Assembly (NCBI GenBank): GCA_937949615.1
Contig: CALEDQ010000020.1
Location: 117,128-181,127 of the forward strand
Origin: an uncultured bacterium
GTDB taxonomy: Bacteria; Muiribacteriota; Ozemobacteria; Ozemobacterales; Ozemobacteraceae
Length of the DNA: 64,000 bases
Direction of reading: 5' to 3'
Below the pieces are notes generated by a model. That model made no database searches. It saw only the letters and a list, made by a program, of their open reading frames with translations, and had not been told where the DNA came from. Every line of letters begins with the position of its first letter. The first letter of the stretch is position 1. Both the position numbers and the translations under genes were made by a program. Shown here one piece after another: positions 25,041 to 34,781 of this stretch.

Positions 25041-26522
25041 TCATTCTCCTGAAAGTGAGTTCCACAGGTTAATGGTGGCATATGAACGCCACGGCTGCCA
25101 GAATTCAGAAAGCTGTTCAATTGCTGCCTGAGACATGCCGGGAAAAAACTTCCTGATTCCATGATCGGTGCTTAAAAATACATCCGGCCATCCCAAAGCC
25201 CGCATAGCTATATACTGAGCAGTCCATTGCCCGATTCCAGGAATATCTAAAAGTTTTTTCGTTTCTGTTGCAGGATCGGAACTCAGCGAAAGGTTCAGAT
25301 TACCGGATTTAACAGCCTCAGCCAAAGCGAGCACAGTTCTGGATCTGGCACTGGTCACTCCGGCATTTCCAAGCCTGGTTTCTATTTCCGTTCCAGCAGC
25401 ACAGACAATTTCCGGCAAAGGAAAAGTAAATGATAATTCTGGAAATGGCGTTTTGATTTCTTGCCCATAGAGCTGAACAAATCTGCCTGCAATGGTTTGA
25501 GCTGCTTTAACCGAAATTTGCTGCCCAAAAACAGCCCTGACCGAGATCTCAAAAGGATCAAATGAGCCAGGCAACCGGATTCCAGACACAAGCAGATTTC
25601 GTATAACCGTATCTGAATGATAAAGATGCTCGAAAACTTCGACCGGATCGCAATTCAAATCGAATAAAAACCTTATACGCGCCAGAACTTTGGCCAGAAC
25701 AGGCAAAAGTCCAGTGGAAACAGTCACTGAAAGTGTGTTCGATTTTTTCTGGTTTTTAACTGCAACCCAGCCTCGAAAAATCTTACCGCTTTTCTCCATT
25801 GCCACGGTTCGTCGATACATACCGTCGTCGATAAATTCAACTCCCGGCACAGCCCTATGTCCAAGAAAGGACAACAGGTTATCCCATGCGTAGGGAGGCC
25901 GATAGGCAAGAGAAACTGAAATTTCATCCTGATCCTCTCTACCAATTCTTTTTTTCAGTTTTCCAGGAGGCATCCCGTATTGTTTTAAAAATAGATCATT
26001 AAAACGTCTGATGCTATTAAAGCCCGCAGCCATAGCCACATCTGCCATGGAAATTTTCGTATCGGTCAGCAGACTTTTAGCAAGCAACATTTTTTTTGTC
26101 TGCAGATATTGAACCGGTGTGACTCCGAATTCGTTAAAAAAAATGCGGCGCAGGTGACGATCAGTGATGTTCAGAATCTCAGCCACCTCTGCAAGCTTCA
26201 ATTCATCTCTGGAGTTTTCTTCGATAATCAAAACGGCTTTTTCAGCCAGTCTGGAAGCTGAGTCTATCGGCGCCTTTCCGGGGGCAAGTTCAGGTCGACA
26301 CTTCATGCATGGTCTATAACCAGAGGCTTCAGCGGCAGCCGCATTCGAAAAAAAACTACAGTTCTCAAACTTTGGCAGCTTAACTCTGCAGACCGGTCGG
26401 CAATAGATGCCTGTTGAAGAAACTCCGACAAAAAATCTGCCGTCGAATCTTGAATCGTGAGTCGACATGGCCACATAACAGGCTTTTGGGTCCAAAACAG
26501 GTCTGGGTTGCAGTTTTTGCAT
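25041..26522 (-). CDS. Ada-AraC-AlkA fusion: alkylation sensor and 3-methyladenine glycosylase
   Basis: A 493-residue protein with three parts. Residues 1-85 form the Ada zinc domain with Cys ligands in GIYCRPVC and CMKC; one Cys takes methyl groups from DNA phosphotriesters. Residues about 88-190 are an AraC-type HTH. Residues about 200-490 are an AlkA N-terminal fold plus HhH-GPD glycosylase with LDIPGIGQWTAQYIAMRALG and the catalytic Asp in STDHGIRKF. It would sense methylation damage, activate its own operon and excise damaged bases. This arrangement is known in several phyla. Confidence 0.92.
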   Translation of the reverse strand: MQKLQPRPVLDPKACYVAMSTHDSRFDGRFFVGVSSTGIYCRPVCRVKLPKFENCSFFSNAAAAEASGYRPCMKCRPELAPGKAPIDSASRLAEKAVLIIEENSRDELKLAEVAEILNITDRHLRRIFFNEFGVTPVQYLQTKKMLLAKSLLTDTKISMADVAMAAGFNSIRRFNDLFLKQYGMPPGKLKKRIGREDQDEISVSLAYRPPYAWDNLLSFLGHRAVPGVEFIDDGMYRRTVAMEKSGKIFRGWVAVKNQKKSNTLSVTVSTGLLPVLAKVLARIRFLFDLNCDPVEVFEHLYHSDTVIRNLLVSGIRLPGSFDPFEISVRAVFGQQISVKAAQTIAGRFVQLYGQEIKTPFPELSFTFPLPEIVCAAGTEIETRLGNAGVTSARSRTVLALAEAVKSGNLNLSLSSDPATETKKLLDIPGIGQWTAQYIAMRALGWPDVFLSTDHGIRKFFPGMSQAAIEQLSEFWQPWRSYATINLWNSLSGE

Positions 26523-26802
26523 TCTGTGCTCCTATACAACCCAATTTTAATGAAAAGCTTAAAAAATGTCTGGCCATTTTCGGACATGAAGACATTTTTT
26601 CAAACAAGCGATTTTTCCTGAATATCCACAGATCTCAACTGTTGTCTAAATGGCCACAGGGAACCTGTTCAACATACTCGCCGCAGGCGAAGGCCGGGCA
26701 TTTTTTCGCAATTTCGATCGTTACTTTTTAACAGTAAAGCGACAAAGCTAGAGTTGCAAGACCATCTTTAATTTAAGCCATTTTCGCTTTATAGTTAAAA
26801 CA

Positions 26803-26831
26803 CCTGACAAATCAGAGCAGGATTTGTCAGG
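26803..26831. promoter_or_regulatory. 11-bp inverted repeat upstream of the AraC/GyrI gene
   Basis: CCTGACAAATC and GATTTGTCAGG are perfect arms around a seven-base loop. The right arm ends 20 bases before a -10-like TATACT (26852-26857), so it overlaps or abuts the -35 position, as an activator site would. The following DNA is T-rich, so a leader hairpin is the alternative. Confidence 0.55.
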
Positions 26832-26884
26832 AAACGTTTGTTTTTTGCCAATATACTGCATTCATAACACCGGAAGGAACGACA

Positions 26885-27739
26885 ATGGACTGGATTACCC
26901 GCCTGCAGCATTCGATCGATCACATCGAAAAGCATCTGCTCGATGAGTTGAGTATCGAAGAGGTCGCCGAAACGGCCTTCGTGTCGTCATTCCATTACCA
27001 GAGAATTTTCAGCCTGCTCACCGGCATGACGATTGGCGAATACATTCGCAAGCGGCGGCTGGCAAAGGCCGGCCAGGAAATCTCGGCTTCTGATGGCAAA
27101 GTGATCGATATCGCCCTGAAATACGGTTATGACTCCCCTGAAAGTTTCAGCAAGGCGTTCACCCGTTTTCATGGCATTTCGCCGGCCGCAGCGCGCATGG
27201 CGGGTTCCAATCTGAAGTCCTTCAGTCCTCTGGTGTTAAAAATCACAATTGAAGGCGGTTTAACCATGGATTACAGAATCGAAAACAAACAGAGTTTTAA
27301 AGTTCTTGTCATCAGCCGGATTTTTTCTGCAGAAACTTCGTCAGCCGAAATTCCGAAATTCTGGGATGAATTCTTCAGAAAAGGCTTCAACAAGGTTTCC
27401 TGCGGCCGCTTCGGCATCTGCTGCCCACCAGAAAAGGGCGGCAAAGAGTTCAGATACAGCATCGGCAACTATCTCAACGAAAGCAGCGTAAAACCGGCTG
27501 AGATACCGGCCGGCTTTGAGATTCTCGATATCCCTGCCGGCACCTGGGCAGTGTTTCCCTGCGTCGGGCCGATGCCAGACAGCATTCAGAGCCTGTGGAA
27601 GCAGATTTACAGCCAGTGGTTGCCGACTTCAGGTTACGAAATCGTTCCGGGTTATGACATCGAGCATTACAGCGCCGGTAATGTCGCCAGCCCTGATTAC
27701 AAAAGCGAAATCTGGCTGCCGGTAAGAAAAAAACTGTGA
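26885..27739 (+). CDS. AraC-family regulator with GyrI-like effector domain
   Basis: A 284-residue one-component regulator. Residues 8-105 hold two HTH motifs of the AraC family (LSIEEVAETAFVSSFHYQRIF and IDIALKYGYDSPESFSKAFTRFHGISP). Residues about 122-284 form the GyrI/BmrR-type small-molecule binding domain, recognised by the DYRIENKQSFKVLVIS start and the IPAGTWAVFPCVGPMPDSIQ and WLPTSGYE elements. Such proteins respond to lipophilic or cationic compounds. AAGGAAC precedes ATG. The inverted repeat 54 bases upstream is a candidate autoregulatory site. Confidence 0.9.
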   Translation: MDWITRLQHSIDHIEKHLLDELSIEEVAETAFVSSFHYQRIFSLLTGMTIGEYIRKRRLAKAGQEISASDGKVIDIALKYGYDSPESFSKAFTRFHGISPAAARMAGSNLKSFSPLVLKITIEGGLTMDYRIENKQSFKVLVISRIFSAETSSAEIPKFWDEFFRKGFNKVSCGRFGICCPPEKGGKEFRYSIGNYLNESSVKPAEIPAGFEILDIPAGTWAVFPCVGPMPDSIQSLWKQIYSQWLPTSGYEIVPGYDIEHYSAGNVASPDYKSEIWLPVRKKL

Positions 27740-27747
27740 CCATGACA

Positions 27748-27781
27748 CGGGTGCCCGCCATATCTGGATGACGGGCACCCG
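27748..27781. terminator. Hairpin between convergent genes
   Basis: CGGGTGCCCG and CGGGCACCCG make a perfect 10-bp GC-rich stem with a 14-base loop. It lies between the stops of the AraC-type gene and the RND pump gene, and may stop transcription from both sides, though neither flank has a strong T-run. Confidence 0.6.
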
Positions 27782-27822
27782 CAGATGTAAGGTTTTTACT
27801 CGTTAAAAGCAATTCCTTAAGG

Positions 27823-30800
27823 TCACTGCCCGGAAGGTTTCTCGCTGTTTACAGCAGATTTCAAATTGAGCTGTAACTCACGAAACCAGCAGTAACCGAC
27901 CGGAACGACAAAAAGTGTCAGCAGTTCGACACACATGCCGCCAAAGGTCGGCACTGCCATCGGAATCATCACGTCTGCCCCGCGCCCGGTTGATGTTAAA
28001 ACCGGCAACAATGCAAGAATGGTGGTAGCAGTGGTCATCAGACAAGGTCTGATTCTTTTCAGGCCTGCTTGAAGAACGGCATTTCTGATCTGCTCGATAT
28101 TATCAGTATCATTCTTTTTGAAGCTGCTTTCCAGATAAGACCCCATGACGACACCATCGTCACTGGCTATGCCGAAGAGAGCAATGAAGCCGACCCAGAC
28201 TGCAATTGAAAGATTCATGGAATGCATATTCAGCAGTTCTCTGAAATGGATTCCAAACAATGAAAAATTAAGAAACCAGTCTTGTGAATACAGCCAGATC
28301 ATTATAAATCCACCGGACCAGGCGACGCCTATGCCGGAAAAAACAAGAAGCGTAACTGGTATGGAAGTGAATTCGAGGTAGAGAATCAGAAAAATTACCA
28401 GCAGGCTCAGAGGTAAAACCACCATAAGCTTTTTTTCAGATCTGACCTGGTTCTGATAGTTGCCAATAAACTTATAGCTGGTATTAGGCGGCAGCTTAAG
28501 TGCGCCTTCAGCAATTCGTTTTTTAAGACTGGCCTCTGCTGCTTCAACCACATCAGTTTCTGCGAAACCCGGAGTTTTGTCGAAAATTACGTAGCCAACG
28601 GGAAATGAGTTTTCGCTTTTGAGAACCTGGGGTCCTTTTACGAAGGAAATCGTAGAAAGATCACCCAGCGGAATGAATTTCTTGTCTGGAGTCGCGACCG
28701 GAATGTTTTTGATGAGTTCTGGATTATCGCGCAACTCTCTGGCGAATCTAAGTCTGATACCATAGCGTTCACGGCCTTCAACCGTTTGCGAAAGCATTTT
28801 TCCGCCCAGAGCAATTTCGATTACGTTTTGCAGGTCATTAACCTTGATCCCGTATCTTGCAGCGGCTTCGCGATTGACGGTAATTTCGACGTATGGCTTA
28901 CCAACGATACGATCTGCAAAAACCGTGCTGGCATCAACTCCATGCATCTGTTTCAGCTCTTTTTCCATTGCAAATCCAAGCGTTTCAACCGATTTCGTGT
29001 CAGGGCCGGATATCTGCATACCCATTGGAGCTCTGATACCGGTTTGCAGCATTACCAGCCTGGCGGCAATAGGCTGGAGCTTTGGTGCCGAAGTAGTGCC
29101 CGGAATCGAACTGGCCCGCACGATTTCTTTCCAGATATCATCCGGCGATTTTATATGCTCCCGCCATTGGCGTTTTCTCAGCCCGGTTACCGGGTCGGGC
29201 TCGCCATATTCCGGGCGGTAAGAAATAACTGTTTCAATCATCGAAATTGGTGCCGGGTCGAGCGGCGAATCAACGCGGCCAATTTTGCCGACCACCGTCT
29301 CAACTTCCGGGATCGCTCTTATGGCCATATCCTGCTTGCTGAGAATATCCATGCTTTCTGCCAGGCTGGCGTGTGGCATAGTCGTGGGCATAAGCAGAAA
29401 ACTGCCTTCATCCAGGGGCGGCATAAACTCTTTACCCAGGCCGGGGAACATCAGGGAACACTTTTGCCAGATTCGCGAATCTGTAATCACTTCCGGAGAA
29501 ATCCCCACTTTTTTCAGAAGTGCGGGAGCCCAGGAATTAACCCGGGCAAAGCCCAGCCAGATGAGCAGGCCCCATAAAACAATCGCGACAGGAATACAGG
29601 CAAAAGTCTTTTTGTGGGCAAGAAACCACGACAAAAGCCTGCCGTAATAGCTTAGAAACAGCTGGAAAAAAAGCAAAACCGAGCCGGTGATAACGACTAC
29701 AGCGATCAGATTGAAAAAATACCCGTATCCCAGGCCAAGCGGCATCCAGAGCCATGTGAGATAAAGAGTTGCTATGAAAGCAAAGATTATCGGTGCTCCT
29801 GCGTTCAAGAATGAGCGAATTTTTTCTGGCACCCGCGCCCAGAAAATACCAGTCAAGCCAGCCAGAACCAGCATAAAACCAGCTGTCGGCAGAAAGAAGG
29901 CGAGGAGAATTCCAGAACAGAGAACGGCAAAGAATCTTAAGTCGCGCGTTTCTTCTTTCTTTTTAAATATAACGGTCGCGGCGACCGGAATTAAAACAAG
30001 GGCAATGAACAACGAAGAAATCAGTGCAAAGGTTTTGGTCCAGGCCAGGGGCGAAAAGAGCTTTCCCTCCGCACCGGTCATGGCAAACACCGGCAGGAAA
30101 CCGACGATGGTTGTGCTGACTGCGGTAATAACTGCTGAGCCAACTTCTGATGCCGCATTAAATATTGATTCCTTAGCGGGAATATCGGTTTCGGCATCCT
30201 TTTGCAGGTGCGTGAGAATATTTTCGCATAAAATTATGCCCATATCGACCATGGTGCCAATTGCGATGGCAATACCAGCCAATGACATCAGATTTGCTCC
30301 GACGTTAAAAAACTTCATGGCGATGAAAGTCATGAGAACCGCTAATGGCAGCAGACCGGAGATCAGCAGACTTGAACTCATGTGAAGCAGCATAACGATT
30401 ACCACGAGAATTGTAATCGTTATCTGTTGAGATAAAGCATCTCGAAGCGTCTGCAGAGTCTCGTTTATAAGTTTGGTTCGGTCATAGAAAGGAACTATTT
30501 TTACCTGGCTCAAACTGCCGTCTGCAAGAGTTTTTGTCGGGAGTCCATGTGAAATTTCAGCAATCTTGTGCTTGACCTTTTCGATCACTTCCAGCGGGTT
30601 CGCACCGAATCTTGTAACCACGACACCGCCGACAACTTCGGCTCCCTCTTTGTCAAGCAGTCCACGCCTTCTGGCCGGCCCGGAAAAAACTCTGGCGACA
30701 TTACCGATGGTAATTCCCACGCCATTGACCGACCTGATTACTGAGTTTTTAAGATCCTCAACCGACTTTATAAAGCCGATACCACGGATAATGTATTCTG

Positions 30801-31503
30801 CCCGGTTGATCTCTATGGTTCCGGCGCCGACATCCAGATTGCTTTCTTTTATAGTCTTTACCAGTTCTGGAATAGTAATATTGTAGACCCTGAGCATTTC
30901 AGGGTCTATATCTATCTGGTATTCACGAACCATTCCGCCAACGGAGCCAACTTCGGCGACCCCATCCACCGACTGCAGGGCAAATTTTACGGTCCAGTCC
31001 TGAATACTTCTGAGTTCGTGCAGATCAAAGCCCTTGCCTTCGAGCGTATACCAGAATATCTGGCCCAGAGCGGTTGCGTCTGGGCCGAGTACCGGGGTCA
31101 CACCTTCCGGGAGACCGCCTTTGATAGATGCAAGCTTTTCGATTATGCGCGAGCGTGACCAGTAAAAATCGACCTTTTCATTGAAAATGATATAGATCGA
31201 AGCAAAACCGAACATAGAGCTAGCTCTGATCGTAGAAACGCCAGGAATGCCCATTAAATTGACAGTCAAAGGGTAAGTTATCTGGTCATCAACATCCTTT
31301 GGCGATCTGCCGGGCCAGTCGACAAAAACTATCTGCTGATTCTCGCCAATATCCGGAATCGCATCCACCGACACCGGGTCTCTTATTATGCCGGTATTAA
31401 AATCGAAAGGAATGACCGAAAGACCATAACCAGCAAGCACCACCAGTAAAATTACCGCAATAATACGTTTTTCCAGAAAGAATCTGATTATTGCATCCAT
31501 CAT
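27823..31503 (-). CDS. Heavy-metal efflux RND transporter (CusA/CzcA family)
   Basis: A 1226-residue inner-membrane proton-driven pump that would expel metal ions such as Cu+ or Ag+. Typical elements include the N-terminal helix, FVDWPGRSPKDVDDQITYPL, SMFGFASIYIIF, GKEFMPPLDEGSFLLMPTTMP and GIASDDGVVMGSYLE in the second helical bundle. It is about 180 residues longer than CusA because of an extra hydrophobic insert (about 520-650) with several helices between the two halves. Last gene of a five-gene operon; it overlaps the adaptor gene by four bases. Confidence 0.92.
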   Translation of the reverse strand: MMDAIIRFFLEKRIIAVILLVVLAGYGLSVIPFDFNTGIIRDPVSVDAIPDIGENQQIVFVDWPGRSPKDVDDQITYPLTVNLMGIPGVSTIRASSMFGFASIYIIFNEKVDFYWSRSRIIEKLASIKGGLPEGVTPVLGPDATALGQIFWYTLEGKGFDLHELRSIQDWTVKFALQSVDGVAEVGSVGGMVREYQIDIDPEMLRVYNITIPELVKTIKESNLDVGAGTIEINRAEYIIRGIGFIKSVEDLKNSVIRSVNGVGITIGNVARVFSGPARRRGLLDKEGAEVVGGVVVTRFGANPLEVIEKVKHKIAEISHGLPTKTLADGSLSQVKIVPFYDRTKLINETLQTLRDALSQQITITILVVIVMLLHMSSSLLISGLLPLAVLMTFIAMKFFNVGANLMSLAGIAIAIGTMVDMGIILCENILTHLQKDAETDIPAKESIFNAASEVGSAVITAVSTTIVGFLPVFAMTGAEGKLFSPLAWTKTFALISSLFIALVLIPVAATVIFKKKEETRDLRFFAVLCSGILLAFFLPTAGFMLVLAGLTGIFWARVPEKIRSFLNAGAPIIFAFIATLYLTWLWMPLGLGYGYFFNLIAVVVITGSVLLFFQLFLSYYGRLLSWFLAHKKTFACIPVAIVLWGLLIWLGFARVNSWAPALLKKVGISPEVITDSRIWQKCSLMFPGLGKEFMPPLDEGSFLLMPTTMPHASLAESMDILSKQDMAIRAIPEVETVVGKIGRVDSPLDPAPISMIETVISYRPEYGEPDPVTGLRKRQWREHIKSPDDIWKEIVRASSIPGTTSAPKLQPIAARLVMLQTGIRAPMGMQISGPDTKSVETLGFAMEKELKQMHGVDASTVFADRIVGKPYVEITVNREAAARYGIKVNDLQNVIEIALGGKMLSQTVEGRERYGIRLRFARELRDNPELIKNIPVATPDKKFIPLGDLSTISFVKGPQVLKSENSFPVGYVIFDKTPGFAETDVVEAAEASLKKRIAEGALKLPPNTSYKFIGNYQNQVRSEKKLMVVLPLSLLVIFLILYLEFTSIPVTLLVFSGIGVAWSGGFIMIWLYSQDWFLNFSLFGIHFRELLNMHSMNLSIAVWVGFIALFGIASDDGVVMGSYLESSFKKNDTDNIEQIRNAVLQAGLKRIRPCLMTTATTILALLPVLTSTGRGADVMIPMAVPTFGGMCVELLTLFVVPVGYCWFRELQLNLKSAVNSEKPSGQ

Positions 31504-33377
31504 TTAATCTCTTTATTCCAGATTTTTGTGCTCGACCCACATTTAAGCATCATCTGGCCAAAATATGGGTTAGCAAGTTCAGAGGCGGTCTGAAGCCAGG
31601 CAGCTCCCTTGTTATCGAACGCCATTGGGCAAAAGTTCTCCTGAACTGCGAAACTCAACTTGCCGTCAACCATGGCAAGCAGGTCTTTAAGCACCTGTGT
31701 CAGAGGTAAAAGTTCTTCGCGAGCGGCTTTTATATCTTTACCGGCAGCCATTTTCATCAAAATCGGCATCAGCTTATCGGCAACAGCTGAGAGCGATTCA
31801 GCTGAAGTTTTTTTCAATTCCGGAAGCAGTTCATGGGCCTTCATTGCCGCATTTTTTGCGGCATTAAAATCATCTGCAGCCAGCTTTTCAGAAATTTCGA
31901 GGCAAGCCTTGAGCAAGGCTTCGACCGATTGCATGTTCTCTGCAGAAAGATCGGTATGAACCATTCCAGCGGCCTGTCGTTCAGAAATATCCCGGTCCGG
32001 GCTCATCATGCTGGTATTTGCGCGAATCTGCTGTTCAGAGTCTATTTTAAAAGCTCCTTCGACCACAATTCGATCGCCGCTTTTCAGACCGGAATAAACG
32101 AGATAGCCAGAATCGACACGTGGTCCGACCAATATTTCAACTGTTTCGTAGGAGCCTGGTTTGCCGGCAACCTCTCTGAACGCCAGCGATCTTGTTCCGC
32201 TCCAGAGAACCGCGCTTTCAGGAACAATCAAAGGCAACCCGCCGGCGCCGGCAGTCTTGATCCCTACGCTTTCTATCGGCACCAGATCCATTCCGCAGAC
32301 ATCGCATTTACCCGGGCCATCCTTGATCACTTCCGGGTGCATCGGAGAGATCCATTTGCCTGCCATAGTCGGGTTTATAACTTCGCCGCCCTGGCCAATC
32401 GACACCTTGACGGTCACTCTACCGAACAGCCCCGGCTTGAGCAAGCCGTTTGCGTTATCGAGGTTGATGCGGGCATCGACAGTTCTTGAATCAGCCGACA
32501 AAACCGGCGAAATAAACGATATGACGCCCGGAAAAATCTTGCCCGGAAAGGCTTCAAATTCACATTCTACAGACTGCCCGTATTTGAGCCACTGGATATC
32601 GCGCTCATAAACCGACGCAACCAGCCAGAGACGACTCATATCGGCAATAGAAAACAGTCTGGTTCCCTGATTTACATACATACCCTCTCTGGCCAGCTGC
32701 TCTATGACAATTCCAGACGCCGGAGAATTGATGGTTACCAGACTATTCTGCGCCTTTTGCGCCTTGAATTCCTCGATCTGCCGACTGGAAATACCCCAGC
32801 GCAGCAGACGCTCGATAACGGCTTTATGAAGGCTTTCATCGCCGACAGTTCTAAGCAGCTCCTCGCGGGCGGCTATCAGGTCAGGGCTATAGAACTCGGC
32901 CATATGATCGTCTTCCCGGACCGGAATTCCAATGTAGTTGACATACAGTTTTTCAATTCTGCCACCAACCCAGGCAGTAACATGCTTAACTCTGGTTTCG
33001 TCCAGTTTTACCGTGCCCGGCAGTCTTATGGTTCGTGTAGCAGGGCCAGAAAAAACTTCTGCGGTTCTGACCTCGGCGAGCTCCTGTGCCGTCTCGGAAA
33101 GCGTTAAAACGTTTTTAACAGCTGAATCTGTGTTTTCAGTCAATAGAATCAGATCCATAAAACAGATAGGACATTTGCCGGCAGTGGGTTTTCTTATCTG
33201 TGGATGCATCGAACATGTCCATATTTCGGCTTTATTTTCCTGATGTCCTGCTTCTATTGCCGACTCGTTTGTAGCTTTACTACCGACAAAAAAGAAGTAA
33301 CCCGCTGTTATTCCGGCCAGAAAAATGACAAGAGCCGGCACCAATAAAGCTTTTTTTTCAATCTGGTTTAATTTCAT
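31500..33377 (-). CDS. Efflux periplasmic adaptor (CusB-like) with metal-binding domains
   Basis: About 625 residues from the ATG at 33377; a GTG five codons earlier directly after the previous stop is also possible. After an N-terminal anchor come a heavy-metal-binding motif (WTCSMHPQIRKPTAGKCPICFMDL), the adaptor hairpin and barrel domains (VKLDETRVKHVTAWVGGRIEKL ... INSPASGIVIEQLAREGMYV), a second metal motif (SPMHPEV..GKCDVCGMDLVPI) and a DUF3347-like C-terminal domain (about 490-620). Two MHP..C..C modules in one adaptor suggest metal loading before transfer to the pump. Confidence 0.9.
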   Translation of the reverse strand: MKLNQIEKKALLVPALVIFLAGITAGYFFFVGSKATNESAIEAGHQENKAEIWTCSMHPQIRKPTAGKCPICFMDLILLTENTDSAVKNVLTLSETAQELAEVRTAEVFSGPATRTIRLPGTVKLDETRVKHVTAWVGGRIEKLYVNYIGIPVREDDHMAEFYSPDLIAAREELLRTVGDESLHKAVIERLLRWGISSRQIEEFKAQKAQNSLVTINSPASGIVIEQLAREGMYVNQGTRLFSIADMSRLWLVASVYERDIQWLKYGQSVECEFEAFPGKIFPGVISFISPVLSADSRTVDARINLDNANGLLKPGLFGRVTVKVSIGQGGEVINPTMAGKWISPMHPEVIKDGPGKCDVCGMDLVPIESVGIKTAGAGGLPLIVPESAVLWSGTRSLAFREVAGKPGSYETVEILVGPRVDSGYLVYSGLKSGDRIVVEGAFKIDSEQQIRANTSMMSPDRDISERQAAGMVHTDLSAENMQSVEALLKACLEISEKLAADDFNAAKNAAMKAHELLPELKKTSAESLSAVADKLMPILMKMAAGKDIKAAREELLPLTQVLKDLLAMVDGKLSFAVQENFCPMAFDNKGAAWLQTASELANPYFGQMMLKCGSSTKIWNKEIK

Positions 33378-33392
33378 ATTATCAGATCCCAC

Positions 33393-34781
33393 TTAAAATT
33401 TAATTTTTCCAAAGTCATAAAGCAGATCTGCTCTGGCTTTGAGAGTGGCAAATTCAGAATCTATCAGTTTTTCTCTGAGATCGAGCAATCTTCTTTCGGT
33501 CTCGACAAGCTGTTGAAAACCGGCTTCACCACTCTCATACTTTGATTTTACACTGGCAAAAGCCTTTTCAAGTTCAGGCAGCATCTTGGTTCGGATAATC
33601 TGCAGATTTTTTCGGTTGCGCTGAAAAAACTCCAGATCGCTGACGTATTGAGCCTGTAGTGCCAGACTGACAGCTGTTATCGTTTCACTTTGGGCCTTAC
33701 TCCGCGCCTTGAGCTGTTCGACAAAGACCCGGTTGAACTCAATTCTGGAATCGGCTGGCGGCATTCCGGAAGGAGAAGGAGCAGACCCGGCTTTTTTCAT
33801 TGGCAGTCGCGAAGAGCTCGTGTATTCAGGAAAGGCCATTCTCTGAGCCAGGGCAATTGAATTTTCGCTGCGGCTCAATACAATATTTTCTGCTACCAGA
33901 GCCGGATGATCTGTAAAGTCGCGGTCGTTCACAGCACTTAACGGCATAAAATCCGGCGCCGAAAAACCGCTGAAGTTAAGTGCCGGACGCTTGCCGTCGA
34001 GCAAGGCAAAGGCTTTCTCCTGTTGTTCTGTCAACATTGCCTGATACTGATTTTTCAAGATCCCCAGTCTGGAATCTTCAAGCGAAATCATGGTCAGCTC
34101 GGCAAACGAGATTTTGCCATTGCGATATAATGTTTCCGAAGTGTTTTTGAGATCGGCGTAGAGCCCGATGGTTTTATCAAGCAGAGTCAGCTTTTTGCGC
34201 AATGCAATAATCTGGTAAGCCGTTATTCTGGCCAGTCTGGCCAGTCCGGCGCGAAAAAGATCGAATCTTGCACTGGCCTCAGCGCTGATAGATTCAGCAA
34301 TCTTTACCTTGATCGCCGAAACTCCCGGAAAAGGGTGTTCTTTAAAAAATGGCGTCAAAGCCGGCGTCTGGCCCAGAAATGAGGAAAACTGGTTGAGCAG
34401 AAGTTCCAGAGCCTGAGTTTGCGATAGATTGTATCTGGCTGCGGCAAGCATCTGGTTTTGTTTTCTTACTTCCGGGGCCAATGCCAAAGCAGCCTGCGCA
34501 AATTCTTCAGGCGTCGCTATCGCCACCAATGCAGCCGGTCGAACATCAGTAATATCATTGTTCGACAACTCTGATGACGTGGCCGAGTTCTTTGGGGCTG
34601 TCGGCTTTTTGCTGCTGAAACCTGCAATATCATGGTCCTGGGCAATTTTGTTAGCTTCAACCGGCTTATAATTCCGCAATTCATCGAGTTGTCGGCGATA
34701 AAAAGCGCTTTCCGGCATTGAATCTGCAAAAAGCGGCAGGCCGAGGCAGGCCAGCACCATCATTATCAGCGTTTTTTTCAT
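33393..34781 (-). CDS. TolC-like outer-membrane efflux protein (second copy)
   Basis: A 462-residue exported protein with signal peptide (about 1-19) and a long helical region typical of outer-membrane efflux channels: LVETERRLLDLREKLIDSEFATLKARADLLYDFGKIKF at the C-terminus is characteristic. It is strongly diverged from the gene before it and has a Ser/Pro-rich insert. It overlaps the first TolC-like gene by four bases. Two channels in one operon may form a mixed or alternative exit duct. Confidence 0.8.
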   Translation of the reverse strand: MKKTLIMMVLACLGLPLFADSMPESAFYRRQLDELRNYKPVEANKIAQDHDIAGFSSKKPTAPKNSATSSELSNNDITDVRPAALVAIATPEEFAQAALALAPEVRKQNQMLAAARYNLSQTQALELLLNQFSSFLGQTPALTPFFKEHPFPGVSAIKVKIAESISAEASARFDLFRAGLARLARITAYQIIALRKKLTLLDKTIGLYADLKNTSETLYRNGKISFAELTMISLEDSRLGILKNQYQAMLTEQQEKAFALLDGKRPALNFSGFSAPDFMPLSAVNDRDFTDHPALVAENIVLSRSENSIALAQRMAFPEYTSSSRLPMKKAGSAPSPSGMPPADSRIEFNRVFVEQLKARSKAQSETITAVSLALQAQYVSDLEFFQRNRKNLQIIRTKMLPELEKAFASVKSKYESGEAGFQQLVETERRLLDLREKLIDSEFATLKARADLLYDFGKIKF

